A stretch of 64,000 nt of DNA, from contig CP051139.1 of assembly GCA_001592805.2 (NCBI GenBank), forward strand, positions 992,001 through 1,056,000, read 5' to 3'. The position numbers and the translations under genes are program-made. The stretch is from Peltaster fructicola. Lineage: Eukaryota > Ascomycota > Dothideomycetes. How positions within the stretch are numbered: the stretch's first letter is position 1; the number at the start of each line of letters is the position of its first letter. The notes below the pieces were generated by a model. It was not told the DNA's origin and made no database searches. It saw nothing but the letters and a program-made list of their open reading frames with translations. Positions 52,282 through 61,241 of the stretch are shown here, piece after piece.

Positions 52282-53130
52282 GACTGCGATATGTGTGGAT
52301 TGTTGGATGTAGGCGACCAGCGCACAGTAGAAGGTGAGATGTGCAGCTTCGGCGTTAAGATATTCGAAGGTAATACCGTCTGCTTATGACAGCTCGAGGC
52401 GAATCGTTAAGGATAGAAGTGGTGCAGGTTGAGCAGAGCCTGGACCAGACGACAACAATGATCGTCAATCTGACACGCGATCCTGATAGAAATAACCACC
52501 CATAACTTTAGCCACTGCTTCCGGCGATGAGACCATGGGATCCAACCGGACCTGTATCGCGAGGGCCCCTCAACCCAGGCCAAGCTCTTCTACCCATGTA
52601 GGCGAAGTCAAAAATGCTGTTGACGCCATCGATCGAGAAGCACTAGCTGCCACGCTTGTGGTGAGATCTGGTATGATGATTCGTTGATCGGAGCTTTCAG
52701 GTTGATAATGATGCCGGAGAAGAAACACCTCGCGGAAGAGGTCACAATATTGCTATGTGCCGTGTGGTTGTGCTTGGGCGCTGTCATCTGTGGAGGTCGA
52801 AGCTCGTGTCTTCTCCTCACTCGCCTCATGAAGCAACTTGTGCCCTGGCACAGACAGCTCATGAATGTCCATACCTGAGCGAGACCACTCTCGAAATCCA
52901 GGAATGACAACACGTGACATGCAGTTCTAAAGCGTCATGTATGACGCTTGGCATAGCACTTACGTCTTGCGAGGATTCGTCTCGGTGAGCAGACACTGCT
53001 AGTAGTGCGTGCGGTAGGTATTCGATTGCAGCTGCTTGGTAAGTTTGTCGTCGATTACACCACTCGACAACACTTTCAGTCTGGCCCTGCAACCCTGCAC
53101 TGCCACATCACAAACAGAAGACTTGAGGCA
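52282..53130. promoter_or_regulatory. Divergent promoter region between ARA2-like and YggS-like genes
   Basis: The 849 bp between start codons at 52281 (minus) and 53131 (plus) should hold both promoters. No ORF with a domain and no RNA gene was recognised. The region is wide for a shared promoter in this window, so a short unannotated transcript is possible. Confidence 0.45.
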
Positions 53131-53990
53131 ATGTCAGAAGAGACTGCTGAGATGCCTGTCAATCCCCAAAGAGCTCAGGTCTTGACAGAGAACCTTGCCA
53201 ACGTCCTGAAGCGCGTCGATCATGCGGCCAGTGGTAGAAAGGTATGGAGACCGCCAGTACATCCTTTACACCATACTGACCTTAGCAGGTGCGACTGATC
53301 GCCGTGTCGAAGCTCAAACCCGCCAACGACATCTTCGCTCTTCACCAGCAGCCGCATCCTCAGCTCCACTTTGGCGAGAACTACGCGCAAGAGCTGACCG
53401 AGAAGGCAAAACTACTGCCGAAGACTATCAAATGGCACATGATCGGGGCTCTTCAGACGAACAAGTGCAAGCCGTTGGCCGAACAGGTATCAAATCTCTA
53501 CTGTGTAAGCAGTGTCGACAGCACGAAGAAGGCGGATCAGCTTGAGAAGGGTCGTGCCGCTCTGGCAGAGCAGCAAACTCTCGAAGAGAAGCTTCGTGTT
53601 CTAGCACAGGTCAATACGTCAGGCGAGGAGTCAAAGAGCGGCGTAGAACCCTCTGCAGTGGTGGATCTATGCAGACACATACGCGAGAGATGTCCACATT
53701 TGCATCTGGCTGGCTTGATGACAATCGGCGCTATCGCTCGAAGCAAGGAGACGACGCCAGAGACGGAAAATGAGGATTTCGAGGCTCTTCGTGATGCTCG
53801 CGACAATGTTGCAAAAGCACTGGACATCGATGTCAAGGAGCTGGATCTCAGCATGGGCATGAGCTCTGATTTTGAAGGTGCTATTAAGCAAGGCAGCAAT
53901 GAAGTCAGAATCGGAACGACAATATTCGGTCAGAGACCGGCGAAGCAGGATGCCAAGATCATCGAAGAGACGACTGATAAGAAGTCTTGA
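53131..53990 (+). CDS. YggS/PROSC-type pyridoxal phosphate homeostasis protein
   Basis: This 270-aa PLP-binding protein of the YggS/PLPBP family keeps free pyridoxal phosphate in balance. Exons 53131-53241 and 53289-53990 flank a 47-nt GTATGG...GCAG intron; splicing gives GRKVRLIAVSKLKP, where K45 is the predicted PLP lysine. Other family blocks are HFGENYAQELTEKA, KWHMIGALQTNKCK and LSMGMSSDFEGAIKQGSNEVRIGTTIFG (in parts), the last being the phosphate-binding end. Length fits the family. Its stop codon is 12 bp from the ISN1 stop, in convergent orientation. Confidence 0.95.
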
Positions 53991-54002
53991 TTGTTCGATG
54001 GA

Positions 54003-55416
54003 CTAATGCTGGGAGAGCTCATCTAAGAGAGTTACTGTCTCGGCAGGACTGGCGATCCACGCGGTCGTACATGCCAGGCGAGCCTTGAAGTCATTGGCAC
54101 CCACACTGAGGAATTGGTCACCTACGTGCAGCGATCGTTCACCACGGATACCACCAAAATAGCTCTGGCACGCCATAACTCCCAGACTCTTGTCGCCAAT
54201 GTCTACGAACACATCATTGCCACCTGTATGCGGTCAGAAGGGTCCTTTTCTTATGCTCCAACATACCATTGAAAGCGCAGAATGGCAATTGTCGACCAGC
54301 ATCAGACAGCTCCAGTGTTCTCTGCACGACAAGTACGGTCTCCTCAAGTTGTTCTCGTGGAAGCTTGATGCCCTTCTCGGGATAAATGCCTACCGCTCGA
54401 GTTTTGCGCAGCACTTGCACTGGTATCTTCAGAGTCTCGATGCAGCCTTTGAGAGCGGCTTCTGCAACGTCCAGGAGTGCGTTGATCTTCTCCTCGGTCC
54501 AACCTTCCATCACTGGCAATCGCCAGTCCTTCTCTGATACTGGCGCAAGCTTGCAGGCTGCCGATGGAGTGTATGTGAACAGGAAGTTGGCCTCTCCACC
54601 CATGACAACGAGTCTGTTGGTGGCTGCTTCTGCAACATCGCTGGCTGCCACGGCATCCAGCAGGCCGTACAGTCGCTCGTAATACTTGTGAGCCTCTGTG
54701 TATCCTGCAGCGGTCACGATCCCAATACGAGAACCTCTTCGCAGAAGCTCCAGAATTCGTGGAATGCAAGGGTTCTCTGGTGTCAAGGACTCGCCGTCAT
54801 CGTACAGCGTAACGTCTCCATCGAACGTGACCAGCTCAAGCTGACCACCACGAACCAATGACATAGCTTGGGCGGTGTTCAGGATGAGTCGGACGTCGTT
54901 AAAGGACGGAGCCACGAATCGCCTTGAGCTGATAGCTCTTTGCTTATCCTGGAAGAAGAAGGCATCCTGGAGTGGCAGAGGTGTGAAGAAGAAGCCGACT
55001 GTTGGAACGAGCAACTTGAGCTTCGATAGGTGCGGTGTGCCTGCCGCTTGGTGTCGGATGTGGTCAGCTACAAGCTTTTCGACGTCTTGCATGATCTGTG
55101 CATAACGACTGCGAGCGTCTGTTTCCATATCCCGTAGACTGGGACCATGATCATGGAGTGTGGTCGGTTGTGATAGTAGAACGAATGGCACTGCTAGTAA
55201 GCCCTTGATCCATTCAATCTGTAGTGTCAGTACGTCGTGATGTGCTCATATGTGAGACGGACGAATTGGTCACGGCGGTGTGTCTAATCAGTCTCAGTTA
55301 TCATCGGCGTTGTAACCATCGATATGTTCACCTTGAGAGCATCTGTACGTGTTTAGCATCAGACTCTCGCTATATTGGTCGGTATACTTACACTCGACTC
55401 GGTAACGCGTAGTCAT
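54003..55416 (-). CDS. isn1: IMP-specific 5'-nucleotidase ISN1
   Basis: ISN1 dephosphorylates IMP to inosine in purine turnover. Five exons encode 409 aa: 55416-55392, 55342-55332 (11 nt), 55283-55263 (21 nt), 55218-54267 and 54223-54003. Introns are 49, 48, 44 and 43 nt, each with a branch-like CTGAT/CTGAC or CTAAA. Joining the two microexons gives MTTRYRVEYALKTHRRDQF then IEWIKGLLAVPFVLLSQPT, matching the conserved family start. The catalytic HAD-like motif is LVTFDGDVTLYDDG. GIVTAAGYTEAHKYYERL and FVDIGDKSLGV are also typical. The domain is complete. Without the microexons the N-terminus would be lost. Confidence 0.92.
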
Positions 55417-55799
55417 CTTGCCTATGTTGGATCTGAGGCTGTACTGCTGATAGGAAGGTGTCGTGATTTGACGTATAGTTTGGTTGTTTGCTGCGCTTAC
55501 TCGCCTCAGTATTATTCGCACCGGGTGCGATGTGGTGGGCTGAACAACGACAATGGATGCACGATGTTCAATGGACACCGTATTAATTGTCCAGCGTCAA
55601 GCTACTGCGGCCTCAACTGGTCGAGCAAATTGAGAGGGTATTCGTGTGCTATGTCGAAATATCACTGATGTCCGCGAGATTCAACGACAACATGAAGCTT
55701 TGACCAAATCATCGATACATCAATGGATGGTTTCGTGAACAGAACAATCGTCCTACCTTTCTAGCTACCACACAACTCTGCCACAGAGGCCAGGCGACC
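55417..55799. promoter_or_regulatory. Divergent promoter between ISN1 and MED17
   Basis: The 383 bp between start codons at 55416 (minus) and 55800 (plus) should hold both promoters. A 97-codon frame crossing it lacks a domain and is rejected. No specific site is assigned. Confidence 0.5.
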
Positions 55800-57611
55800 A
55801 TGTCTGGCACTCTCACCCTTCGGCCATGGCGTCTCGAGCACGACGAGCAACCACCTATCATTGACATGCTCGATCGCGTGAACCGCGAGAGAGGTCATTT
55901 TCGAGACGTTCTAGACTCGTCACTGCAAGAAGAGATAGCCACTACCGGAGCCTTGCAGCTCAGTGACAGCGAGGATGAACAGGAAGAGATTGAGGCGCCT
56001 GCTACAGACGGCGGACTTATATACCCTTCATCAAGAGAGGACCTCTACCGTGCCAAGTTCGACATGCTACAGAAGGTTTCACTTGCTCACAACGAGGTTA
56101 TGATGGCACTAGACTTCATATCCTTGCTTGAGTCGAAGGACTCGCCTGCTGGCAAGCAGACTATGTCACAATTCCTGCGAGAGAATGTATCAGCAGGCAC
56201 TTTGGGCACAGACATCTGGCAACGCATGCCCAAGGACACTGCGAGAGAGGCACAAGATGCGTCGCTAGCATACAACGTGCGTATGGAGGCACTTCAAAAG
56301 AGCGCGGACAGTATACTCGGCGCGGCAAAGGCTCTAGAGAAGAGTGTGAAGAAGGAGACGCGTTACTGGAACGAGATACTTTCTGTCACCGAAGCTGGCT
56401 GGAATGTGTGCAGGCTTCCTGGACAACGACATAAGCTGGGTGTACGCTTTGGTCTGAGTGAAAGCAGTCCTGAGTTCAGCCGAGGAGGTATCGCAGCCTT
56501 GACTGCCGACGAAGATGGAGCTGTCAGTTTGGATCGTGGCGTGGAAGTCAGATCAAGGTCTGTACGAGTCACAATACGGCAAGGCAGAGAGATTATAGGC
56601 TGCTCAAAACCAGTATCCATTGCTGGAGACGGTGACGCCGCGCTCGAAGCCAGCATCAAGCACGCACGAGACGCGCTCTTCGATGAGGAGCTGTTTCGAG
56701 AGCTCGAACGAGAGGGCCGCAGCCTGCTGGCATTAGGAGTACGGCAGAAGAGCAATACTATTGCCTTTCCACTGCTCGACGGCGACTCACTACTCACCCT
56801 GCAATTCGAGCTCCTTTCACGACACGAAGCAGCCATTGAGACATATGCAGGCTCAACATCGATGAGCACATTAGCTCAAGGCACACTGTGCGCCGCGAAG
56901 TTGCTGCTCTGTCAAGCGCATCGGGAACAGCTCGAAAGAAGGTCAGCGATTCCAGCGCCGATCAGCCAAGCAAGAACGGAACGTCCCCTGCTGCGGATTC
57001 TACGACCACTGTTGGCACTCACACAGCATCGTCACTCGATACAAGTGCTTAACGACAGATTCAAGATTCTGGAAAGAGTGCTGCAACAAGCAGGCGTGGA
57101 GACTAAGCTGCAGCTTGCCGATCTCCGGACGACTCTATCAGATATGATGGACTCAGCTACGACATTGATCGACAGTCTTGTGGCAGAGAGGTCGGTCGAG
57201 GTGGTCATTGAGCTGTGTCCGCCTGGCGTTCTGCAAACCAGACGAGTTGCGGTCCGTATCACGAGTTCTGTTGCTCCGGAATGTGAGACGAGCTTCTTTC
57301 TCGTGGCCACCAACGTGCGAGACCTTCACGCTGGCAGCATCGCACTGGCTATGATAGAGCTAGATAGAGTGTTGGCGAACCAGCTCGCGAAAGCCCTGGC
57401 AGAATCCTCTGAGCAGCCTTGGTACGTTGACGACGTCGATGCTGATCTAAGCCGCGAAGGTCTTGGCATTACTGGTGTGAAGGATGTCCAGGTCGTGATC
57501 AATGGCCAGACCAATGTCTTGGATTTCACATCCTCGTCGTTCTCGAGGAGATGGACACTCACTGAGGAATCAGAAACGAGCATATGGCAGGTCTGGAAGG
57601 AGCTTGTATAG
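55800..57611 (+). CDS. med17: Mediator complex subunit 17
   Basis: MED17 (Srb4) is a core head subunit of Mediator, which links activators to RNA polymerase II. The gene is one exon of 603 codons. The start MSGTLTLRPWRLEHDEQPP and an acidic early stretch (SDSEDEQEEIEAP) fit fungal MED17. Family landmarks are the DLYRAKFDMLQKVSLAHNEVMMALDFISLL block (in parts, about 79-108) and ILSVTEAGWNVCRLPGQRHKLGVRFGLSES (about 195-225). The C-terminus ends SETSIWQVWKELV. Length is in the normal range for ascomycetes. No motif is missing. Confidence 0.94.
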   Translation: MSGTLTLRPWRLEHDEQPPIIDMLDRVNRERGHFRDVLDSSLQEEIATTGALQLSDSEDEQEEIEAPATDGGLIYPSSREDLYRAKFDMLQKVSLAHNEVMMALDFISLLESKDSPAGKQTMSQFLRENVSAGTLGTDIWQRMPKDTAREAQDASLAYNVRMEALQKSADSILGAAKALEKSVKKETRYWNEILSVTEAGWNVCRLPGQRHKLGVRFGLSESSPEFSRGGIAALTADEDGAVSLDRGVEVRSRSVRVTIRQGREIIGCSKPVSIAGDGDAALEASIKHARDALFDEELFRELEREGRSLLALGVRQKSNTIAFPLLDGDSLLTLQFELLSRHEAAIETYAGSTSMSTLAQGTLCAAKLLLCQAHREQLERRSAIPAPISQARTERPLLRILRPLLALTQHRHSIQVLNDRFKILERVLQQAGVETKLQLADLRTTLSDMMDSATTLIDSLVAERSVEVVIELCPPGVLQTRRVAVRITSSVAPECETSFFLVATNVRDLHAGSIALAMIELDRVLANQLAKALAESSEQPWYVDDVDADLSREGLGITGVKDVQVVINGQTNVLDFTSSSFSRRWTLTEESETSIWQVWKELV

Positions 57612-58134
57612 TACAACTATCGAACAGATGCATAAAGACTGCTGATCTGCTCTTTCTATACCTGTTCACCGAATCTCTCTGTGCCCCACCGCGTCGCGTG
57701 GTTCATGACCCTCACGTCAGGAGGTGGGCTCGAGTCAGCCCAAGCTCTGAGCTTTGGCTACAACACTCAACAAAAAAGTGACTGGTAGACCATCAGTCCT
57801 GCACTCATATCTCAGGAGAGCCAGCGTCCGACTCAGGAGCAACTATTATCAACGTAGGCGAGGAACGGACACCATAACGCGTTCAAAGCTCAGTATCCCG
57901 CATTGATCGACATCAGCAAGCTCCGCCAATCGTTAACACTGCTTGCGATAAGGACAATCTTGCAGCGAGATATTCGTGCTGTGACGTAGCACTTTCGCAG
58001 AAGGATCAACAAGGAGCAGACTGCAGAAAGCTTCCTATCCGCGATAAGCTGTCTGGCCAATACTAGGACGCTATTCGCTGTGTCTCGTAAGCTGTCGCGT
58101 CTGAATAAGAGAGCTTTGTTGCCCAGCTTCGACC
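57612..58134. promoter_or_regulatory. Intergenic region, promoter of the phosphofructokinase gene
   Basis: This 523-bp spacer lies between MED17 and PFK1, both on the plus strand. It should hold the promoter of a strongly expressed glycolytic gene. I recognise no reading frame with a domain, no RNA gene and no repeat. Confidence 0.5.
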
Positions 58135-60522
58135 ATGGCGGAGGTCAACCTCAGTCCGCCCATCATGCCGCCAATGCCACACGCGGACGGTCCTCGAAAG
58201 AGGATCGCTGTCATGACATCTGGTGGTGACTCTCCAGGTATGAGTGGTGCTGTAAGAGCCGTTATAAGACAGTCAATCGCCTCGGGCTGTACAGCCTTTG
58301 CAGTCTACGAAGGCTACCAGGGTCTTGTGGATGGAGGAGACATGATCAAAGAGATGCACTGGGAGGATGTCAGAGGTTGGTTGTCAGAAGGTGGCACACT
58401 GATCGGCACAGCAAGATGCAAGGCATTCATGGAGAGAGCAGGACGACTCACAGCTGCGAACAATATGATCGCGAAGGGCATCGACGCACTCGTCATCTGT
58501 GGTGGTGATGGTTCGCTCACTGGTGCGGATAAGTTTCGAGCAGAATGGCCAAGCTTGATGGACGAGTTGGTCTCAAGCGGCAAGAGGACTGAGCAAGATG
58601 TCAAGCCATATCGACATCTCAACATCGTCGGTCTTGTGGGCAGCATCGACAACGATCTTAGCAGCACAGATGCGACAATCGGTTGCTACAGCTCCTTACA
58701 ACGGATCTGTCAGTCTATCGACTTCATAGACGCTACGGCATTCTCACACCAGCGTGCTTTCGTCATAGAAGTTATGGGCAGACATTGCGGTTGGCTTGCA
58801 CTGATGGCGGGTGTGAGTTGTGGCGCTGATTTCGTTTTCCTGCCCGAGAACCCTCCACCTGTCGGCTGGCAGGAGCATCTGACCTCGATTGTGCGGAAAC
58901 ACCGCGAGCTGGGCAAGAGAAAGACAATCGTTGTGGTAGCAGAGGGAGCGCACGACACAGAGTTGGAGCCAATCACACCCAATAAGGTCAAGGAACTACT
59001 TTCCAACAAGGTTGGTCTGGATACTCGTGTGACAACACTGGGCCATGTTCAGCGAGGAGGACCACCTTGCGCCTATGACCGAATGCTTTCGACATTGCAA
59101 GGAGTAGAAGCCGTCAAAGCAGTGCTTGATGCGACACCTGAGACACCATCCCCAGTCATCTGCATCGTCGAGAACAAGATAGTGCGCAAGGACCTTATGG
59201 AGGCCATCAGACTGACCAAGGCCGTGGCTGAGAACATCGAGAGGAAGGACTTCGAAGCAGCCATGGCTGGAAGAGATGCAGAATTCAGTGAGTACTGGCA
59301 AGCATTCCGGATAACAACCGCAACGGACAAGCCTGATATGGTCTTGCCGAAAGAGAAACGTATGCGCATTGGCATCATTCATGTGGGTGCTCCTGCTGGT
59401 GGCATGAACGCTGCAACGCGAGCTGCTGTTGCATACTGCCTGACGAGAGGCCACACACCTGTAGCACTACACAATGGTTTTCCCGGCCTTTGCCGCCATC
59501 ATGACGACAAGCCTATTGGATCCGTAAGGGAGGTTCAGTGGCTGGATGCCGAGCAGTGGGCATCGAAAGGAGGCTCCGAGATTGGCACAAACCGTGGACT
59601 GCCATCGGAAGACTTCAAAACTACAGCATACTGCTTCGAGAAGTACAAGCTAGACGCACTGTGGGTCGTTGGAGGCTTCGAGGCGTTCACAGCTGTCTCA
59701 GAGCTGCGTAAAGCACGCGAGCAGTATGATGCTTTCAAGATACCTATGGTCGTCCTGCCTGCCACAGTGTCAAACAATGTGCCTGGCACGGAATACTCCA
59801 TTGGCTCAGACACTTGCCTGAACGCCCTCATTGACTACTGCGATGCCATACGACAGTCTGCGTCGGCATCACGGAGACGAGTCTTCGTGGTTGAGACACA
59901 GGGAGGTGCTTCAGGATACATCGCTACAATTGCTGGCCTATCGATTGGTGCTCTAGCTGTGTATACACCTGAGGAGGGCATTCACCTCAATATGCTTGTC
60001 GAGGACATCAAATTCCTGAAAGAGCAATTTGCTAGAGATGTTGGTCACACCAGATCTGGCAAGATCATTCTCAGAAACGAAAAGGCCAGCAAGACCTATA
60101 GCACGGAGATCATTGCCAACATCATTAAGGAGGAATCCGGTGGCAAGTTTGATGCTCGCTATGCCGTGCCAGGTCATGTGCAGCAAGGTGGTATCCCTTC
60201 GCCGATGGATCGAGTACGAGCAGTGCGTTTCGGCGTCAAGTCTGTGCAGTACCTTGAAAACTTCGCAGGGAGGAGTCGTGAGGAGATAGCTAACGACCCA
60301 ATGAGCACATCTATCATCGGAATTCGAGGCGCCAAGGTCAAATTCAGTGCCATGGAGAAGATCGAACGTGAGGAGACCGACTGGAAAGACCGACGACCAA
60401 AGAACGAGTTCTGGATGAACCTGATCGACGTTGTCGATACGCTCAGTGGTCGGCCTAAGAACTACCGCACGCCCGGAAACACGGTTCCTGGCAGTCCTGC
60501 TATGAACGGTACAGCGGCATGA
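58135..60522 (+). CDS. pfkA: ATP-dependent 6-phosphofructokinase
   Basis: This enzyme phosphorylates fructose 6-phosphate to fructose 1,6-bisphosphate, the main control step of glycolysis. It is a single exon of 795 codons, with two homologous halves as in all eukaryotic PFKs. The N-terminal catalytic half has RIAVMTSGGDSPGMSGAVRAV, ICGGDGSLTGAD and LVGSIDNDLSSTDATIG, where the aspartates are catalytic, plus RAFVIEVMGRHCGWLAL. The second half begins near residue 405 (RIGIIHVGAPAGGMNAATRAA) and has lost catalytic motifs, serving allosteric control. The usual N in PGMN of the first half reads S (PGMSGA), a minor change. Length fits filamentous fungi, which lack the long yeast N-terminal extension. 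Confidence 0.97.
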   Translation: MAEVNLSPPIMPPMPHADGPRKRIAVMTSGGDSPGMSGAVRAVIRQSIASGCTAFAVYEGYQGLVDGGDMIKEMHWEDVRGWLSEGGTLIGTARCKAFMERAGRLTAANNMIAKGIDALVICGGDGSLTGADKFRAEWPSLMDELVSSGKRTEQDVKPYRHLNIVGLVGSIDNDLSSTDATIGCYSSLQRICQSIDFIDATAFSHQRAFVIEVMGRHCGWLALMAGVSCGADFVFLPENPPPVGWQEHLTSIVRKHRELGKRKTIVVVAEGAHDTELEPITPNKVKELLSNKVGLDTRVTTLGHVQRGGPPCAYDRMLSTLQGVEAVKAVLDATPETPSPVICIVENKIVRKDLMEAIRLTKAVAENIERKDFEAAMAGRDAEFSEYWQAFRITTATDKPDMVLPKEKRMRIGIIHVGAPAGGMNAATRAAVAYCLTRGHTPVALHNGFPGLCRHHDDKPIGSVREVQWLDAEQWASKGGSEIGTNRGLPSEDFKTTAYCFEKYKLDALWVVGGFEAFTAVSELRKAREQYDAFKIPMVVLPATVSNNVPGTEYSIGSDTCLNALIDYCDAIRQSASASRRRVFVVETQGGASGYIATIAGLSIGALAVYTPEEGIHLNMLVEDIKFLKEQFARDVGHTRSGKIILRNEKASKTYSTEIIANIIKEESGGKFDARYAVPGHVQQGGIPSPMDRVRAVRFGVKSVQYLENFAGRSREEIANDPMSTSIIGIRGAKVKFSAMEKIEREETDWKDRRPKNEFWMNLIDVVDTLSGRPKNYRTPGNTVPGSPAMNGTAA

Positions 60523-60660
60523 TTGTGTGTTCGAGCAAGCGCAGGCGTCAAGGTCCAGCATTGAGATAGCGTCGATATATGCTCATATAGGACGAGTATA
60601 TCGTTGATAACGATTTGTAACGCCAAACGCCATCGCTAAGTACCAAACTCTCATTTCACA

Positions 60661-61058
60661 TCACAAGACGCCATCTACCTCACCAGGCAGTCTCTTGACT
60701 CGTTTTTGCTCCCAGTTGTCCAGATCCTTTGCTGCAAGACGCTGTGCTATGTCAGTGATGCTTCGCATCCAAGCGACCCAGCACTACTCACATAGTATTC
60801 TTCCTTGAGATCGATCTTCCGCCTGTTTGCGCTTATGCCTAATCTCTCCTCTTCAGTGATCTGTTTGACCTTCTTATCGTGTCGCTCGTATCGTAGTGCT
60901 GTAGCTGGGGTGAGGAAAAAGCTTCCCAGCACCATTGTCGCAACGAAGGGTAGACCGAAGAGCAGGAAAGGATGTCGAGCCAGCGCGACACGGTATCGTG
61001 CTGGCAGTGTATTCGAGTATGACGCTGGTCGGAATTTCTTGGATGAAAAGACTGCCAT
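60661..61058 (-). CDS. cox16: COX16, cytochrome c oxidase assembly protein
   Basis: COX16 is a mitochondrial inner-membrane factor that helps assemble cytochrome oxidase. Exons 61058-60792 and 60741-60661 flank a 50-nt GTGAGT...CACAG intron, giving 115 aa, near the yeast length of 118. The protein starts MAVFSSKKFRPASYSNTLPARY; one membrane helix follows (HPFLLFGLPFVATMVLGSFFL). Next come the conserved ATALRYERHDKKVK and RKIDLKEEYY, and splicing adds RLAAKDLDNWEQKRVKRLPG. An upstream open frame is leader. It shares a 183-bp divergent promoter with the ATR gene. Confidence 0.94.
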
Positions 61059-61241
61059 GTTGTGTGTATGTGTGAAGGATGTCGTTCTGGAGGCAGGTAT
61101 GCTAGGTGAGGTGGCTGTTGGTGGAGTCCCTGCGCGTGTCACGTCTTTTGCCTGAGCTCGCAGTTCTCGAACATTCAATCAACACTGACTTCTGATCACC
61201 CTCTCCGGCTCAAGATAGCCAGACACGAGGATGTCAGTCTC
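61059..61241. promoter_or_regulatory. Divergent promoter between COX16 and ATR genes
   Basis: The start codons at 61058 (minus) and 61242 (plus) are 183 bp apart and point outward, so both promoters share this short interval. No specific binding site is assigned. Confidence 0.55.
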
